A model generated the notes under the pieces. The model worked only from the letters and a program-made list of their open reading frames with translations, made no database searches and was not told the origin of the DNA. A DNA stretch of 64,000 nt, taken from NCBI GenBank assembly GCA_002005505.1, contig KV908373.1:555975-619974 (forward strand), read 5' to 3'. This DNA is from Botryococcus braunii (Eukaryota; Chlorophyta; Trebouxiophyceae). The translations under genes and the position numbers were made by a program. This document shows, in pieces, positions 10,830-19,757 of the stretch. Within the stretch, counting starts at the first letter, position 1. Every line of letters starts with the position of its first letter.

Positions 10830-11091
10830 TTACATCGCCAAGCGAAGGCCCACACCTTCAAGCATAAGAAGGTCCCGTGCCCGGGCTTGTCTTCTTGCCA
10901 GAAGACCCCTTCTTGGCCTCTTGCCGGGGCAGTCGAATACAAAGTGGTCTGGGTTGCATCTGAAGCAAACTCCCCGAGCCAGCTTGCATGTTGCCTCCCG
11001 CATGTCCAGGCTTAGGCCATGCTTCTTTTGAAGCTTGGCCAAGTGCCGTATGCCTCCTGTAGGAGGTGGTTGCTGGCAGGATGCTTTGTCC
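10830..11091 (-). pseudogene. T2 Gag C-terminus with zinc knuckle
   Basis: The frame contains CFRCNPDHFVFDC, a CCHC knuckle that binds nucleic acid in Gag nucleocapsid. Upstream the frame runs into the GYP-A LTR, and the matching upstream sequence lies beyond GYP-A at 18579 and rightwards. Too little room remains there for a normal capsid domain before the leader, so gag was probably already shortened. Confidence 0.7.
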
Positions 11092-11096
11092 CCCGG

Positions 11097-11574
11097 TGTA
11101 ACGGAATGCGAGGATTTCCGAGCATTTCGGGACATTTGCGGGAGACGCCCTTTGGCGCCATACTGCACGCCCGTGGGAGCCACGTGGTTAGCCGCTCGAA
11201 CGAGAGTAGCACCTTCCGTCGGTGATGGTTGCTTACGCCATGCATAGTTGGCACTCCGTCATTGCGTGTGTTTGATGACAATAATTGTCACCGTTAGCAC
11301 GCCAGCGAGTGGACGATCTAGGGCTCTCACGAAGGATAGAGAGACATAAGTCGTACATGGGCCGAGTCCGAATGATAGGCGTCCCTTGGCTAGGAACCCG
11401 CGTGCCGAGTAGATTAACACGAGAGGACAGAACTGGAGAAACCACAAGGGTAAGCTGTGTGGTGGGGTGGTTCTTGTAAACGCTTGCTTGCCCCAAGTGA
11501 CGGACCTCGTGTCGCGCCTCGTTCCTTGCTCCCTTCCTGCCTTACTTCCTTATAAATTCCGCTGAGTTATTACA
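11097..11574 (+). repeat. GYP-A 5' LTR (478 bp)
   Basis: Starts TGTAACGG and ends GAGTTATTACA. A TTATAAAT box lies about 30 bp from its end; whether it is the promoter TATA is unproven. It appears identical to the LTR at 18096-18573. Confidence 0.96.
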
Positions 11575-11576
11575 TT

Positions 11577-11594
11577 TGGTATCGGCGAAAGCCG
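11577..11594 (+). other. GYP-A primer-binding site
   Basis: TGGTATCGGCGAAAGCC follows the LTR after two bases. The first seven bases match the complement of the initiator tRNA-Met 3' end (TGGTATC); later bases diverge from the usual plant site. Confidence 0.6.
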
Positions 11595-11680
11595 TTATCA
11601 ATCCTTTGGGGTTTTCGATCAAGTTGTTGGAAGTTGGCAGATGCCGATGTAAGGATCTAACTTTGGGATGCGTCGCGTAG

Positions 11681-12946
11681 ATGAGCTCGGTGGGATCCGA
11701 TAGGTTTAAAAACCTATCTGAAGAAGACCGAAGCCTTGTGGAAGGTTCTTTGAAGGATGGAATTGAAGTGACGGACTTGTTGGAAGAGGACGTTGATTCC
11801 ATGAACCCGATCGCCCCCACAACCGAGGGATCGGAAGGCAAAAGGAAGAAACGCCCCTTGTCAAAGGATGAAATTGAAGAATACATTAACACGTTAGTCG
11901 AACAAAAGTTGGAGGCTCGGCAGGCTGAGGCCCAAGCACCGATCATCAAACCGGTGCAAGTGCGTGCTGCCCCTCCTTCTCTCTTTAACGGAAAACGTGG
12001 AAGTTTTATGTTTTTTGCACGGAAATTGGCATCATATGCTAAACTCACAAACGTGCCTGATGCTAAGTGGGTTGCTTTGGCAGTTCAACACTTGGAAGAA
12101 AGACCTCTTAAAGTGTGGGATGCTTTTGTGCGTAAGTGGGAAAAAGAGGGAGGAGAGGAAGATGCCATAAAGTGGGAAGACTTTAAAGCTTTTATGTCCA
12201 AAAGATATGATGCCACTGACACAGTAGCAATAGCAAGACAAAAGCTTGACAAAGTATACCAAGGGAATGAAAGTGTGGAGAGGTACATTGAAAGATTTGT
12301 TGCTTTGCTTTCGGATATTGAGGTGGAATATGAAATGGTAGAGCAGGATAAGTTGCACTTATTCATGAAGGGTCTTAATGTGCAGTTAAGATTGGCCAGT
12401 ACCATCAACCCCGGGACAGGGAAACCCTTCACAGACCTGGATGACTTGTGCTCCTTTGTGGTCAAGTATGAAGGTGGTTTCAAGAGTGCCCATGGGGATG
12501 CACAGGGAGGTCCCCCCAAGAGGAGGACACTATCAAACTTCCACACCAATCTTGGTGCAGCTCATATCCCAGAGGAAGTTCAAGGGTCACCACCCTTCTG
12601 GGGAGCTGTTGGAGGACCCCCTGGTGCACCAGGGAAGGGAGGAAAGTTGGACTCTCGGAAGGTCATCCCCGCTAATAGGGAGTGTTACTTTTGCAAACAG
12701 TTGGGCCATGAAGCATGGCAATGTCAGTTGAAAAGGGAGTGGTTGGCTGCTAAAGCTAAAGCGGGAGGGTTCCAACCACCAGTCTTTCAACCGGGTTACT
12801 TTCCCTCTGCACCACAGGCCCCACCAGTGGTGGCACCAGTGCAAGGAGGGCTTCCACCACCTCAAGGAGGGCAAGGTAATTGGCAAGGGAAAGGAAAGGG
12901 AAGAGGGAAGTGGAAGGGGAAAGGGAAGGGGAAACCCAAAACTTGA
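11681..12946 (+). CDS. GYP-A Gag
   Basis: A 421-residue structural protein. The N-terminus is acidic and Lys-rich. A capsid-like domain spans roughly residues 95-280 (PSLFNGKRGSFMFFARKL to the SFVVKYEGGF region), a CCHC knuckle occupies 335-348 (CYFCKQLGHEAWQC), and the tail is Pro/Gly/Gln-rich with GKGKGRGK repeats likely to bind RNA. It ends at TGA (12944-12946), and pol is open in the same frame from the next codon. The fused Gag-Pol could therefore arise by stop readthrough, or pol by re-initiation at the ATG 13 nt downstream. Confidence 0.92.
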   Translation: MSSVGSDRFKNLSEEDRSLVEGSLKDGIEVTDLLEEDVDSMNPIAPTTEGSEGKRKKRPLSKDEIEEYINTLVEQKLEARQAEAQAPIIKPVQVRAAPPSLFNGKRGSFMFFARKLASYAKLTNVPDAKWVALAVQHLEERPLKVWDAFVRKWEKEGGEEDAIKWEDFKAFMSKRYDATDTVAIARQKLDKVYQGNESVERYIERFVALLSDIEVEYEMVEQDKLHLFMKGLNVQLRLASTINPGTGKPFTDLDDLCSFVVKYEGGFKSAHGDAQGGPPKRRTLSNFHTNLGAAHIPEEVQGSPPFWGAVGGPPGAPGKGGKLDSRKVIPANRECYFCKQLGHEAWQCQLKREWLAAKAKAGGFQPPVFQPGYFPSAPQAPPVVAPVQGGLPPPQGGQGNWQGKGKGRGKWKGKGKGKPKT

Positions 12947-12958
12947 CTCGCAAGGGTC

Positions 12959-15900
12959 ATGGATCCCCATATTTTGGCCTATTTGTCTTCACTCTCTGAA
13001 CCCTTTGAGTTGGTAGTACCTAAGAAAAATTGTGCAGAGGCTTGCTTGCATGATTTCTTTGCAAAGAGAAAACATGATCCCAGCCTTGGTGCCTGCTTTG
13101 TTGTTAGCCAAAAAGTCTGGAAAAGCAGGAGGTTTTTCTTAGAGTACAGGACAAAGGCCAAACTAAAAGTTCTTGCTCGGGGATGTAGGGGAGAACAATT
13201 CATGTTCTCGGGCAAGGCAGGAATATTTCCTTTTTCATTTGTGCTTGCATGTGTCATGCCACAACCATCTTGTCATGTAGGGCATGTGGGAAATCTCTCA
13301 CCACTCAACCTGACTTTTGCCGTTACTGTTCGAGGCATGGAGTTTCGTGCACTCATGGACACTGGGGCTACCCATTCTTTTGTCCGAGGCAAAGTACTAC
13401 AAGGGCTTAGGTATCACAAGGAAGCAACAACAGTAGTCCTTGCAGATGGGTCCTTGTCTGAAACCAAGGGGAAGGTTGACCTTAGTGTTAGGTTCACCCC
13501 TTCGGTAGTCACCCGCCATACTTTCTTTGTATGTGATTCTATTATGGAGGGGGTGGACCTCATTCTGGGACAAGACTGGATGTCTCTAAGGGAGGCCACA
13601 GTCAGTGTTGGGGTTGGAAAGGCACAAATAAAACATCAAGGGAAGTGGGTAACGTTGGACCCTCACAGGAAAGTCTTACCCTGCACGTTGCAATGGGGTA
13701 TGAACATAGTGAGGAAGGGGAAGAACAAAGTAGATCAATGGAGACTTTGTCTGTTGAATGTTGTCATGAGACCTGAAGAGTATGCATGGGATGAGCAGGA
13801 GTCATCCCTGGAGGAAAACGGGCTCGATCCCTCCGACGACGAATCAGGCACCTCATCAACCAACTCCACGGGACCGGGTACCCAGGGCGGGCCGGTCCCG
13901 GAATTATTCTCGGAACCCCTAGTGGAGGGGGAGGAAGAGGGAATAATGGAGGGGGAGGAGGAGAAGCCAACGTCGTCATCGGGTAAGCTCACGGGATCCT
14001 TGGGACTGGAGGAGGTGTTGAAGGGCAAACCGGAACAATTGGGGGTGCTCCTTAGGGAGTACAGTGATTTGTTTCCTCAAGGTTTGCCAGGATTGCCACC
14101 GCATAGACAGGTGTATCACACCATCAGGATACAACCTGGCTCTGTACCTCCTAATAAGCCTGCTTATCGTTTATCTTCTCTAGAAATGGAAGAGTGTACT
14201 AAAACAGTGGATGAGCTTCTCGCATTAGGGCACATCCGGCCCAGTCACTCACCTTATGCATCTCCTGTTCTTTTTGTTAAAAAGAAGGAAGGAACTTATA
14301 GGATGGTAATTGATTATAGAGCTGTCAACCAGATTACCATTCCGGATAGGTACCCCTTGCCCCGGATTGATGATTTGCTTGATAGGCTCAAAGGAGCAAA
14401 GGTCTTCTCAAGCCTGGACTTATTGAGCGGATACCATCAGGTCCGGCTTAAAGAAGAAGATATCCCAAAGACAGCATTTAGAACACCATTTGGGTTGTAC
14501 GAGTTTCTGGTGCTCCCCTTTGGTTTAACGAATGCTCCGGCCACTTTCCAGCGGCTGATGAATGAAATCTTCCATGATTTCATTCGGGAGGGATTTGTCG
14601 TTGTCTATTTGGATGATGTGCTCATTTTCAGCAAGGATGAAAACATGCATTATGTTCATTTGGAAAAAGTCTTCGCTCGCTTGGGAGAGAAGCAACTCTT
14701 TGCCAAGCTACCCAAGTGTGAGTTCATGCGTTCTGAACTTCGATACTTGGGGCATATCATTGGAAGGGATGGATTAAAGGTGGACCCACAAAAGGTGGAA
14801 GTAGTCAAGGAATGGCCCGTACCCAAAAACACCACGGATGTCCGTAGGTTTCTGGGCCTTGCAAACTACTTCAGGAAGTTTATCAGGGACTTCAGTGCCA
14901 TCGCTGCTCCCTTGACAAAGTTGTCAAGCAGCAAGAGGGCATGGGAATGGGAATTGGAACAGGAGGAATCTTTTTCAGCATTGAAGACTGCTTTGGTAGA
15001 GGCCCCTATCTTATCACTACCTGATCTTCGGAAACCATTCCAAGTGACATGTGATGCAAGTGATTTTGGGGTGGGAGCAGTTCTCATGCAGGACGGGAAA
15101 GTAGTAGCATACCATAGCAAAAAGTTGAATAGTGCAGAGCGTAACTATTCTGCTACGGAAAGGGAATTGCTGGCTGTAGTGTATGCTCTACAGGAATGGC
15201 GATGTTATGTGTTAGGAAAACCAGTCACCGTAACCACTGACCATAAGTGTAATACCTTTTTGCAACAACAGGCAGGACTTAGCCCGAGAAGAGCTAGGTG
15301 GGCTGAGCGATTGCAGGAGTTTGACATACTCTGGGTTTGGGAGCCAGGCAAGACTAACGTCGCAGATGCCTTGTCCAGGATCCCAATCCTCGCGGCCAGG
15401 CAGCTCCGACGCAACGTCGAGCCAGCGGAGCCCGAGCTCAGGAGTGTCAAGCCCCGGGTCGCAATGGACTCCGGCGGGAGGGCCCGCCCGAGCGGAGTCA
15501 CCCAGCAGCTTGACACGTGTGAACCCTTCCTGGAGTTAGTAAAAAGGGCATACATGGATGATGAGTGGTTGGGAAAGAGGTCGAACAGAAGGAAGGTGCA
15601 TTTCAGGAATGGGATATGGGAATATGGGAAGGAGGGACGGAAGTATGTCCCAGGGCATTATGAGGTGAAGGATGGGGAAGGAGTCGTGGGGAGAAACCTA
15701 AGACAAGATATACTCAAGGCATTGCATGAACCTTTGTATGTGGGACACCCTGGTTTTGCCAAGATGTATGAACTGGTGAAACGGGAATGGTGGTGGCCGG
15801 GAATGACAGAGGACGTGCGGGAATATGTTGCCTACTGTGATTCTTGTCAAAGGGTCAAAGCTTCAAACAAGTTGCCCGCAGGCCTCCTTCACCCCTTGCA

Positions 15901-17065
15901 AATCCCGACTAGGAAATGGCAAAGCATTTCCATGGATTTCATAACGGGGTTGCCACGGAGTGCAAACGGGAATGATGCCATATGGGTTGTGGTGGACCGG
16001 TTAAGTAAGTGTGCTCACTTTGTGCCCACCACCACAAAAGCTGACTCATATGATGTAGCAGTTTTGCTAAGGGATAAAGTCTGGAGATACCACGGATTTC
16101 CAGAGGAACTTGTGTCGGATAGGGATCCTAAGTTTGTGAGTAAATTTATGGATATACTCCTAAATTTAACAGGCTGCAAACCTGCACGGTCTACAGCCTA
16201 TCACCCACAATCTGACGGACAAACGGAACGGGTTAACAGGATTCTTGAGGACTACCTCAAACATTATGTTTGGGATAAGCCTAAAGAATGGGAAAACCAT
16301 CTGGCTGTTGCAGAGTTCGCCTATAACAATACATGGCAAGCCTCGATCAACACCACACCGTTCCGCTTGACATATGGACAGGATCCAAACATTCCATTTG
16401 CTATGGGACACATGGAGGGGGGGAAAGCAGATCGGGCAGATCTTTTCCTCCGGAAGATGCAAGACTCCCTTACTCTTGCACGGAAGTTTTTGGCTGCAGC
16501 TCAGGAGCGGCAGGCGGCCCAGGCGAACCGCCACCGCCGGGCTGTGATCTATAAGAAGGGGGACCTTGTTCTCCTTCGGACGAAGTTCCCAGCCGCCCTG
16601 ACGTCGCAGAAGTACATAAAGCTTGCCAGGCGCCGGATTGGACCCTTCCGGGTCACTGCCGTCCATCCCAACTCTGTTGAGCTGGACGTCCCCGCCGCCC
16701 TGAAGTTTCACCCACGCATAAACGTGGAATATGTGGACCTCTACAAGGGGCCACGTAACCCAGACCGCCTCAGCATTTACAAATACCAGCCGGGACCACG
16801 CATGGTCAAGGGCGATGACGGCACGGAGAATGCCGAGTACGTCGTGGACGGCATCCTTGGTCACCGTCCCTTGATGAAGGGGAACCGGGCCCTCCACTTC
16901 CCGGACGGTACCCCAGCCTACCAATACTGGGTACTGTGGTCAGGTTACGACGTCGGAGACGACTGGGAGCCCTTGGACATGTTCGACCACGCAAAGGACA
17001 CCATCAACGCCTACCACCGTCACCTGGAGTTGGGCCCGCCCAAGTGGGGCGAGACGGCCGTTTGA
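12959..17065 (+). CDS. GYP-A Pol polyprotein (protease, RT, RNase H, integrase, chromodomain)
   Basis: 1368 residues. Aspartic protease site MDTGATHSF at D134; RT with YLDD at 550-553; RNase H beginning near VTCDASDFG; integrase zinc region near 928 (VGHPGFAKM...CDSCQRVK) and catalytic D993, D1054 and E1090 (DDX35E spacing); a GPF/Y-type module (RRRIGPFRV); and a C-terminal chromodomain at about 1293-1360. The chromodomain keeps three cage-type aromatics (EYVV, VLWSGY) and DDWEP, with an insertion of about 15 residues after its first strand. It probably targets integration through a histone mark, as known for chromoviruses. No stop or frameshift is present. The true N-terminus depends on how the upstream TGA is handled. 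Confidence 0.95.
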   Translation: MDPHILAYLSSLSEPFELVVPKKNCAEACLHDFFAKRKHDPSLGACFVVSQKVWKSRRFFLEYRTKAKLKVLARGCRGEQFMFSGKAGIFPFSFVLACVMPQPSCHVGHVGNLSPLNLTFAVTVRGMEFRALMDTGATHSFVRGKVLQGLRYHKEATTVVLADGSLSETKGKVDLSVRFTPSVVTRHTFFVCDSIMEGVDLILGQDWMSLREATVSVGVGKAQIKHQGKWVTLDPHRKVLPCTLQWGMNIVRKGKNKVDQWRLCLLNVVMRPEEYAWDEQESSLEENGLDPSDDESGTSSTNSTGPGTQGGPVPELFSEPLVEGEEEGIMEGEEEKPTSSSGKLTGSLGLEEVLKGKPEQLGVLLREYSDLFPQGLPGLPPHRQVYHTIRIQPGSVPPNKPAYRLSSLEMEECTKTVDELLALGHIRPSHSPYASPVLFVKKKEGTYRMVIDYRAVNQITIPDRYPLPRIDDLLDRLKGAKVFSSLDLLSGYHQVRLKEEDIPKTAFRTPFGLYEFLVLPFGLTNAPATFQRLMNEIFHDFIREGFVVVYLDDVLIFSKDENMHYVHLEKVFARLGEKQLFAKLPKCEFMRSELRYLGHIIGRDGLKVDPQKVEVVKEWPVPKNTTDVRRFLGLANYFRKFIRDFSAIAAPLTKLSSSKRAWEWELEQEESFSALKTALVEAPILSLPDLRKPFQVTCDASDFGVGAVLMQDGKVVAYHSKKLNSAERNYSATERELLAVVYALQEWRCYVLGKPVTVTTDHKCNTFLQQQAGLSPRRARWAERLQEFDILWVWEPGKTNVADALSRIPILAARQLRRNVEPAEPELRSVKPRVAMDSGGRARPSGVTQQLDTCEPFLELVKRAYMDDEWLGKRSNRRKVHFRNGIWEYGKEGRKYVPGHYEVKDGEGVVGRNLRQDILKALHEPLYVGHPGFAKMYELVKREWWWPGMTEDVREYVAYCDSCQRVKASNKLPAGLLHPLQIPTRKWQSISMDFITGLPRSANGNDAIWVVVDRLSKCAHFVPTTTKADSYDVAVLLRDKVWRYHGFPEELVSDRDPKFVSKFMDILLNLTGCKPARSTAYHPQSDGQTERVNRILEDYLKHYVWDKPKEWENHLAVAEFAYNNTWQASINTTPFRLTYGQDPNIPFAMGHMEGGKADRADLFLRKMQDSLTLARKFLAAAQERQAAQANRHRRAVIYKKGDLVLLRTKFPAALTSQKYIKLARRRIGPFRVTAVHPNSVELDVPAALKFHPRINVEYVDLYKGPRNPDRLSIYKYQPGPRMVKGDDGTENAEYVVDGILGHRPLMKGNRALHFPDGTPAYQYWVLWSGYDVGDDWEPLDMFDHAKDTINAYHRHLELGPPKWGETAV

Positions 17066-18075
17066 GGCTTTCCCCCTGCTGCCCGCTCCTCCGGTCGGTT
17101 ACCTTGTCTTTGCTCTCTTTAGGAGGGAGTCCTTGTCGGGTACGCAAGGATCTGCACAGACAAGCCGGTGGTAGGATTGCAAATGTGTGCACCCCCTCGG
17201 GATGGGATTGGGAGTGGGTCGCCCACTCCGGTGTGGGTGGACAGATGTCACACACCATGGCATGTTGCAGCCCGGAGTCTGCACGCTTTGGATAGGTGGG
17301 GGGGGAGTACACCTGCTAGCACAAGCAATCAGTTGTGGATCCTGGGCACTTTTCTTGTGATTGGTGGACTATGTGACTAGAAGGGACTTGGAAATTTGAG
17401 AGGGATTGAAAATTCTTCTATGTGACTGGCAGGTCTTGGACTGTCTATGTCAATAGGGGGACTTGGACTCTCTTGGATCTTGGACCTTGGAAATTTGTGT
17501 TGTTGGACTTTTGGAACGTTGGACTTTGTTTCTTTGTTTGTTTGTTTGTTCCTTTTGGATCATGGTTCAGAGCCAACGCAACCCGAGTCGTTCGGCATGA
17601 GCTGGAATATGTACCTTATGCGGATTTGTACAGTATGTTGACTTGGGATCATCCATTACGGGAACGGGACTCATTGGGAGCATGGAACTTCTCCATGGAA
17701 GTTCCCTACTTTTTGGACTTAAGCACTTTAATTATTCTTTTGTGTTGTATGTTTTTGGATTAGATTTTTATGTTCTCTTGGACTTGGGAAATTGGGACAC
17801 TTGTTTTTCATGTTTGAACGTTTATTTCTTCATGTTTGTTCTTCGAATAAGATTAGACGCAAGTCTACCTAGTGTACTAGAAAAGCCATAAAAAATAAAT
17901 AAATGGCAAGGAAGTGTTTACTTGGAGATATTCTACATTGGAAGTGGGGACCCCATGAACCACCAATTCGGCAGGGGTCAGACGGCAGTTGGAGGTTTGG
18001 GCCGTCCAGTTTACCGGTTTCTCTGGTTGTTCTTCTCAGTGAAAATCCTCGAGTGGGTTTGCATGAGGACATGCA
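17066..18075 (+). other. GYP-A 3' untranslated region
   Basis: About 1 kb without a credible ORF between pol and the purine tract, conserved almost base for base in GYP-B. It contains cryptic TTGGA-rich repetition around 17460-17530 and a TTTG run near 17530. Short ORFs here are conserved only because the DNA is. Confidence 0.8.
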
Positions 18076-18095
18076 AAGGACTAAGGGGGGGATAA
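18076..18095 (+). other. GYP-A polypurine tract
   Basis: AAGGACTAAGGGGGGGATAA lies immediately before the 3' LTR; the same tract precedes the GYP-B LTR. Confidence 0.9.
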
Positions 18096-18573
18096 TGTAA
18101 CGGAATGCGAGGATTTCCGAGCATTTCGGGACATTTGCGGGAGACGCCCTTTGGCGCCATACTGCACGCCCGTGGGAGCCACGTGGTTAGCCGCTCGAAC
18201 GAGAGTAGCACCTTCCGTCGGTGATGGTTGCTTACGCCATGCATAGTTGGCACTCCGTCATTGCGTGTGTTTGATGACAATAATTGTCACCGTTAGCACG
18301 CCAGCGAGTGGACGATCTAGGGCTCTCACGAAGGATAGAGAGACATAAGTCGTACATGGGCCGAGTCCGAATGATAGGCGTCCCTTGGCTAGGAACCCGC
18401 GTGCCGAGTAGATTAACACGAGAGGACAGAACTGGAGAAACCACAAGGGTAAGCTGTGTGGTGGGGTGGTTCTTGTAAACGCTTGCTTGCCCCAAGTGAC
18501 GGACCTCGTGTCGCGCCTCGTTCCTTGCTCCCTTCCTGCCTTACTTCCTTATAAATTCCGCTGAGTTATTACA
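18096..18573 (+). repeat. GYP-A 3' LTR (478 bp)
   Basis: Apparently identical to the 5' LTR and followed by the CCCGG duplication. Confidence 0.96.
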
Positions 18574-18578
18574 CCCGG

Positions 18579-19592
18579 TCCCGAGGAATTTCCCCTTCCT
18601 CGCGTTCAGCCACCTTCTCCTTTTCCTTGGAGACACCTGAGCACATCGCCTACAAAGATTCAGCATATGTGGTAGCTTCACCACCCCGCCACATCGCTCA
18701 TTGCACGCCACACCGGCAACTTGCATAGTGAGGTGAAGCAGAGCGGGTTTCAGACTAGCCCAAGAGGACAAATCTTTCATGAGGCAATGATGGAAGCCAA
18801 ACCCCCACGTAAAGCTCAACCACATTTATGGCAGCTCCCAAAGCCCCATAAATGCACAAAATCTTAATTGAAGAACCCGATTGCCGTGGAACCCCGAACC
18901 AAATCGACCATCCACGCAAAGTTTGTGTTCAATCAACAAGATGCCACAAATCCAGCCGAGCACTAAACAGCCTTTCAAAAGAGAAAGCTTTTCAGTTCCA
19001 TGCTACTCGGTGTCAATCAACAAAGCAAGACCGCGTCATATCCGTGTAATATCCGTGTAGGATCGGCATCCGGAAAAGTTGACACTTTACCACCGAAATC
19101 CCAACGATATGCTCGAAACACCAAAGTTTCATCAAGGCAATGCAAGTTGATAACATTTGCAAAGGGTTAGCAACCCAAAGTACACCAAATGAGGGGAAGC
19201 GTACACTCACTATCGTGAAGTGCCATCTTCCTCCCCCACCGTCCCCACGGAGACGACGGAGCCAAACGCCATTAGAAAGATTACAGAAAAAATCCGTACT
19301 TTCTGGCTTGGATCCACACACCAAGCGCGGCGTCGACCCTCGCAGGCCACAACCATCCCCGTCATCGGAACTTATATGGGTGCGAAGAATGGATTCTCCC
19401 AACCAAAGTCCATGAACTAGATACCAAGATGTTGTTGATCCTTCGATCTAGTGGGAAACAACCCAAATAGAACGACAGGCAACAACGAAGACACACTGAA
19501 GCATCGACACCATCCGCAAGACACACTTAAGCGTCAAACAGGATCAACAACCAACATCGCAAATCCACCGACTTGGATATGGGCCACCAAAA
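18579..19592 (-). mobile_element. T2 leader and 5' gag remnant
   Basis: This is the right-hand continuation of T2 beyond GYP-A. Minus-strand codons next to the junction read as a charged KEKEKVAE stretch compatible with gag. The block at about 18840-19225 matches T1 at about 6240-6600, including the shared translation VSVRFPSFG, but stops differ and it is probably untranslated leader. TGGTGGCCCATATCC just inside the LTR (19589-19575, minus) is a possible primer site whose tRNA I cannot name. Confidence 0.65.
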
Positions 19593-19757
19593 TGTAATAT
19601 TCTTGCAAAGGATGGCCGTGCACCGACGAAAGTGCTAGTATGGTCCGAGCACCATACCATATATAGTGCGAGCCTATGAGGCTACACCCAGTACCAATGT
19701 ACCGCCCGGCACGTGCGGGGCCGATCCCCGGCACCGTCTGCCTACCGGCGCGCTACA
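19593..19757 (-). repeat. T-family 5' LTR (165 bp)
   Basis: Reverse complement of the LTR at 6994-7158 with scattered differences. Read on the minus strand it starts TGTAGCGCGCC. Its outer edge abuts the interior of GYP-B, suggesting that T2 inserted there. Confidence 0.85.

Larger units (their letters stand above)
7159..11096 (-). mobile_element. T2, decayed Ty3/gypsy chromovirus, pol part
   Basis: Minus-strand remains read, in order, gag zinc knuckle, protease, RT, RNase H, integrase, chromodomain. Several stops and two frameshifts break them. The element is split by GYP-A: the 5 bases CCCGG at 11092-11096 and 18574-18578 flank that insertion, so the sequence right of 18578 was once contiguous with this part. 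Grouping it with the 165-bp LTR at 19593-19757 is inference from position and strand. Confidence 0.8.
11097..18573 (+). mobile_element. GYP-A, complete Ty3/gypsy chromovirus
   Basis: A 7477-bp element with two 478-bp LTRs (TGTAACGG...GTTATTACA), a primer site, gag, pol and a purine tract. It is flanked by perfect 5-bp duplications CCCGG at 11092-11096 and 18574-18578. I see no difference between the two LTRs by eye and both ORFs are open, so the insertion is recent. It interrupts T2. Confidence 0.97.

Noticed and set aside
16166..16924. 252-codon minus-strand ORF inside GYP-A pol
   Set aside because: It is a shadow of the conserved integrase and chromodomain region and recurs in GYP-B only because the DNA is copied.
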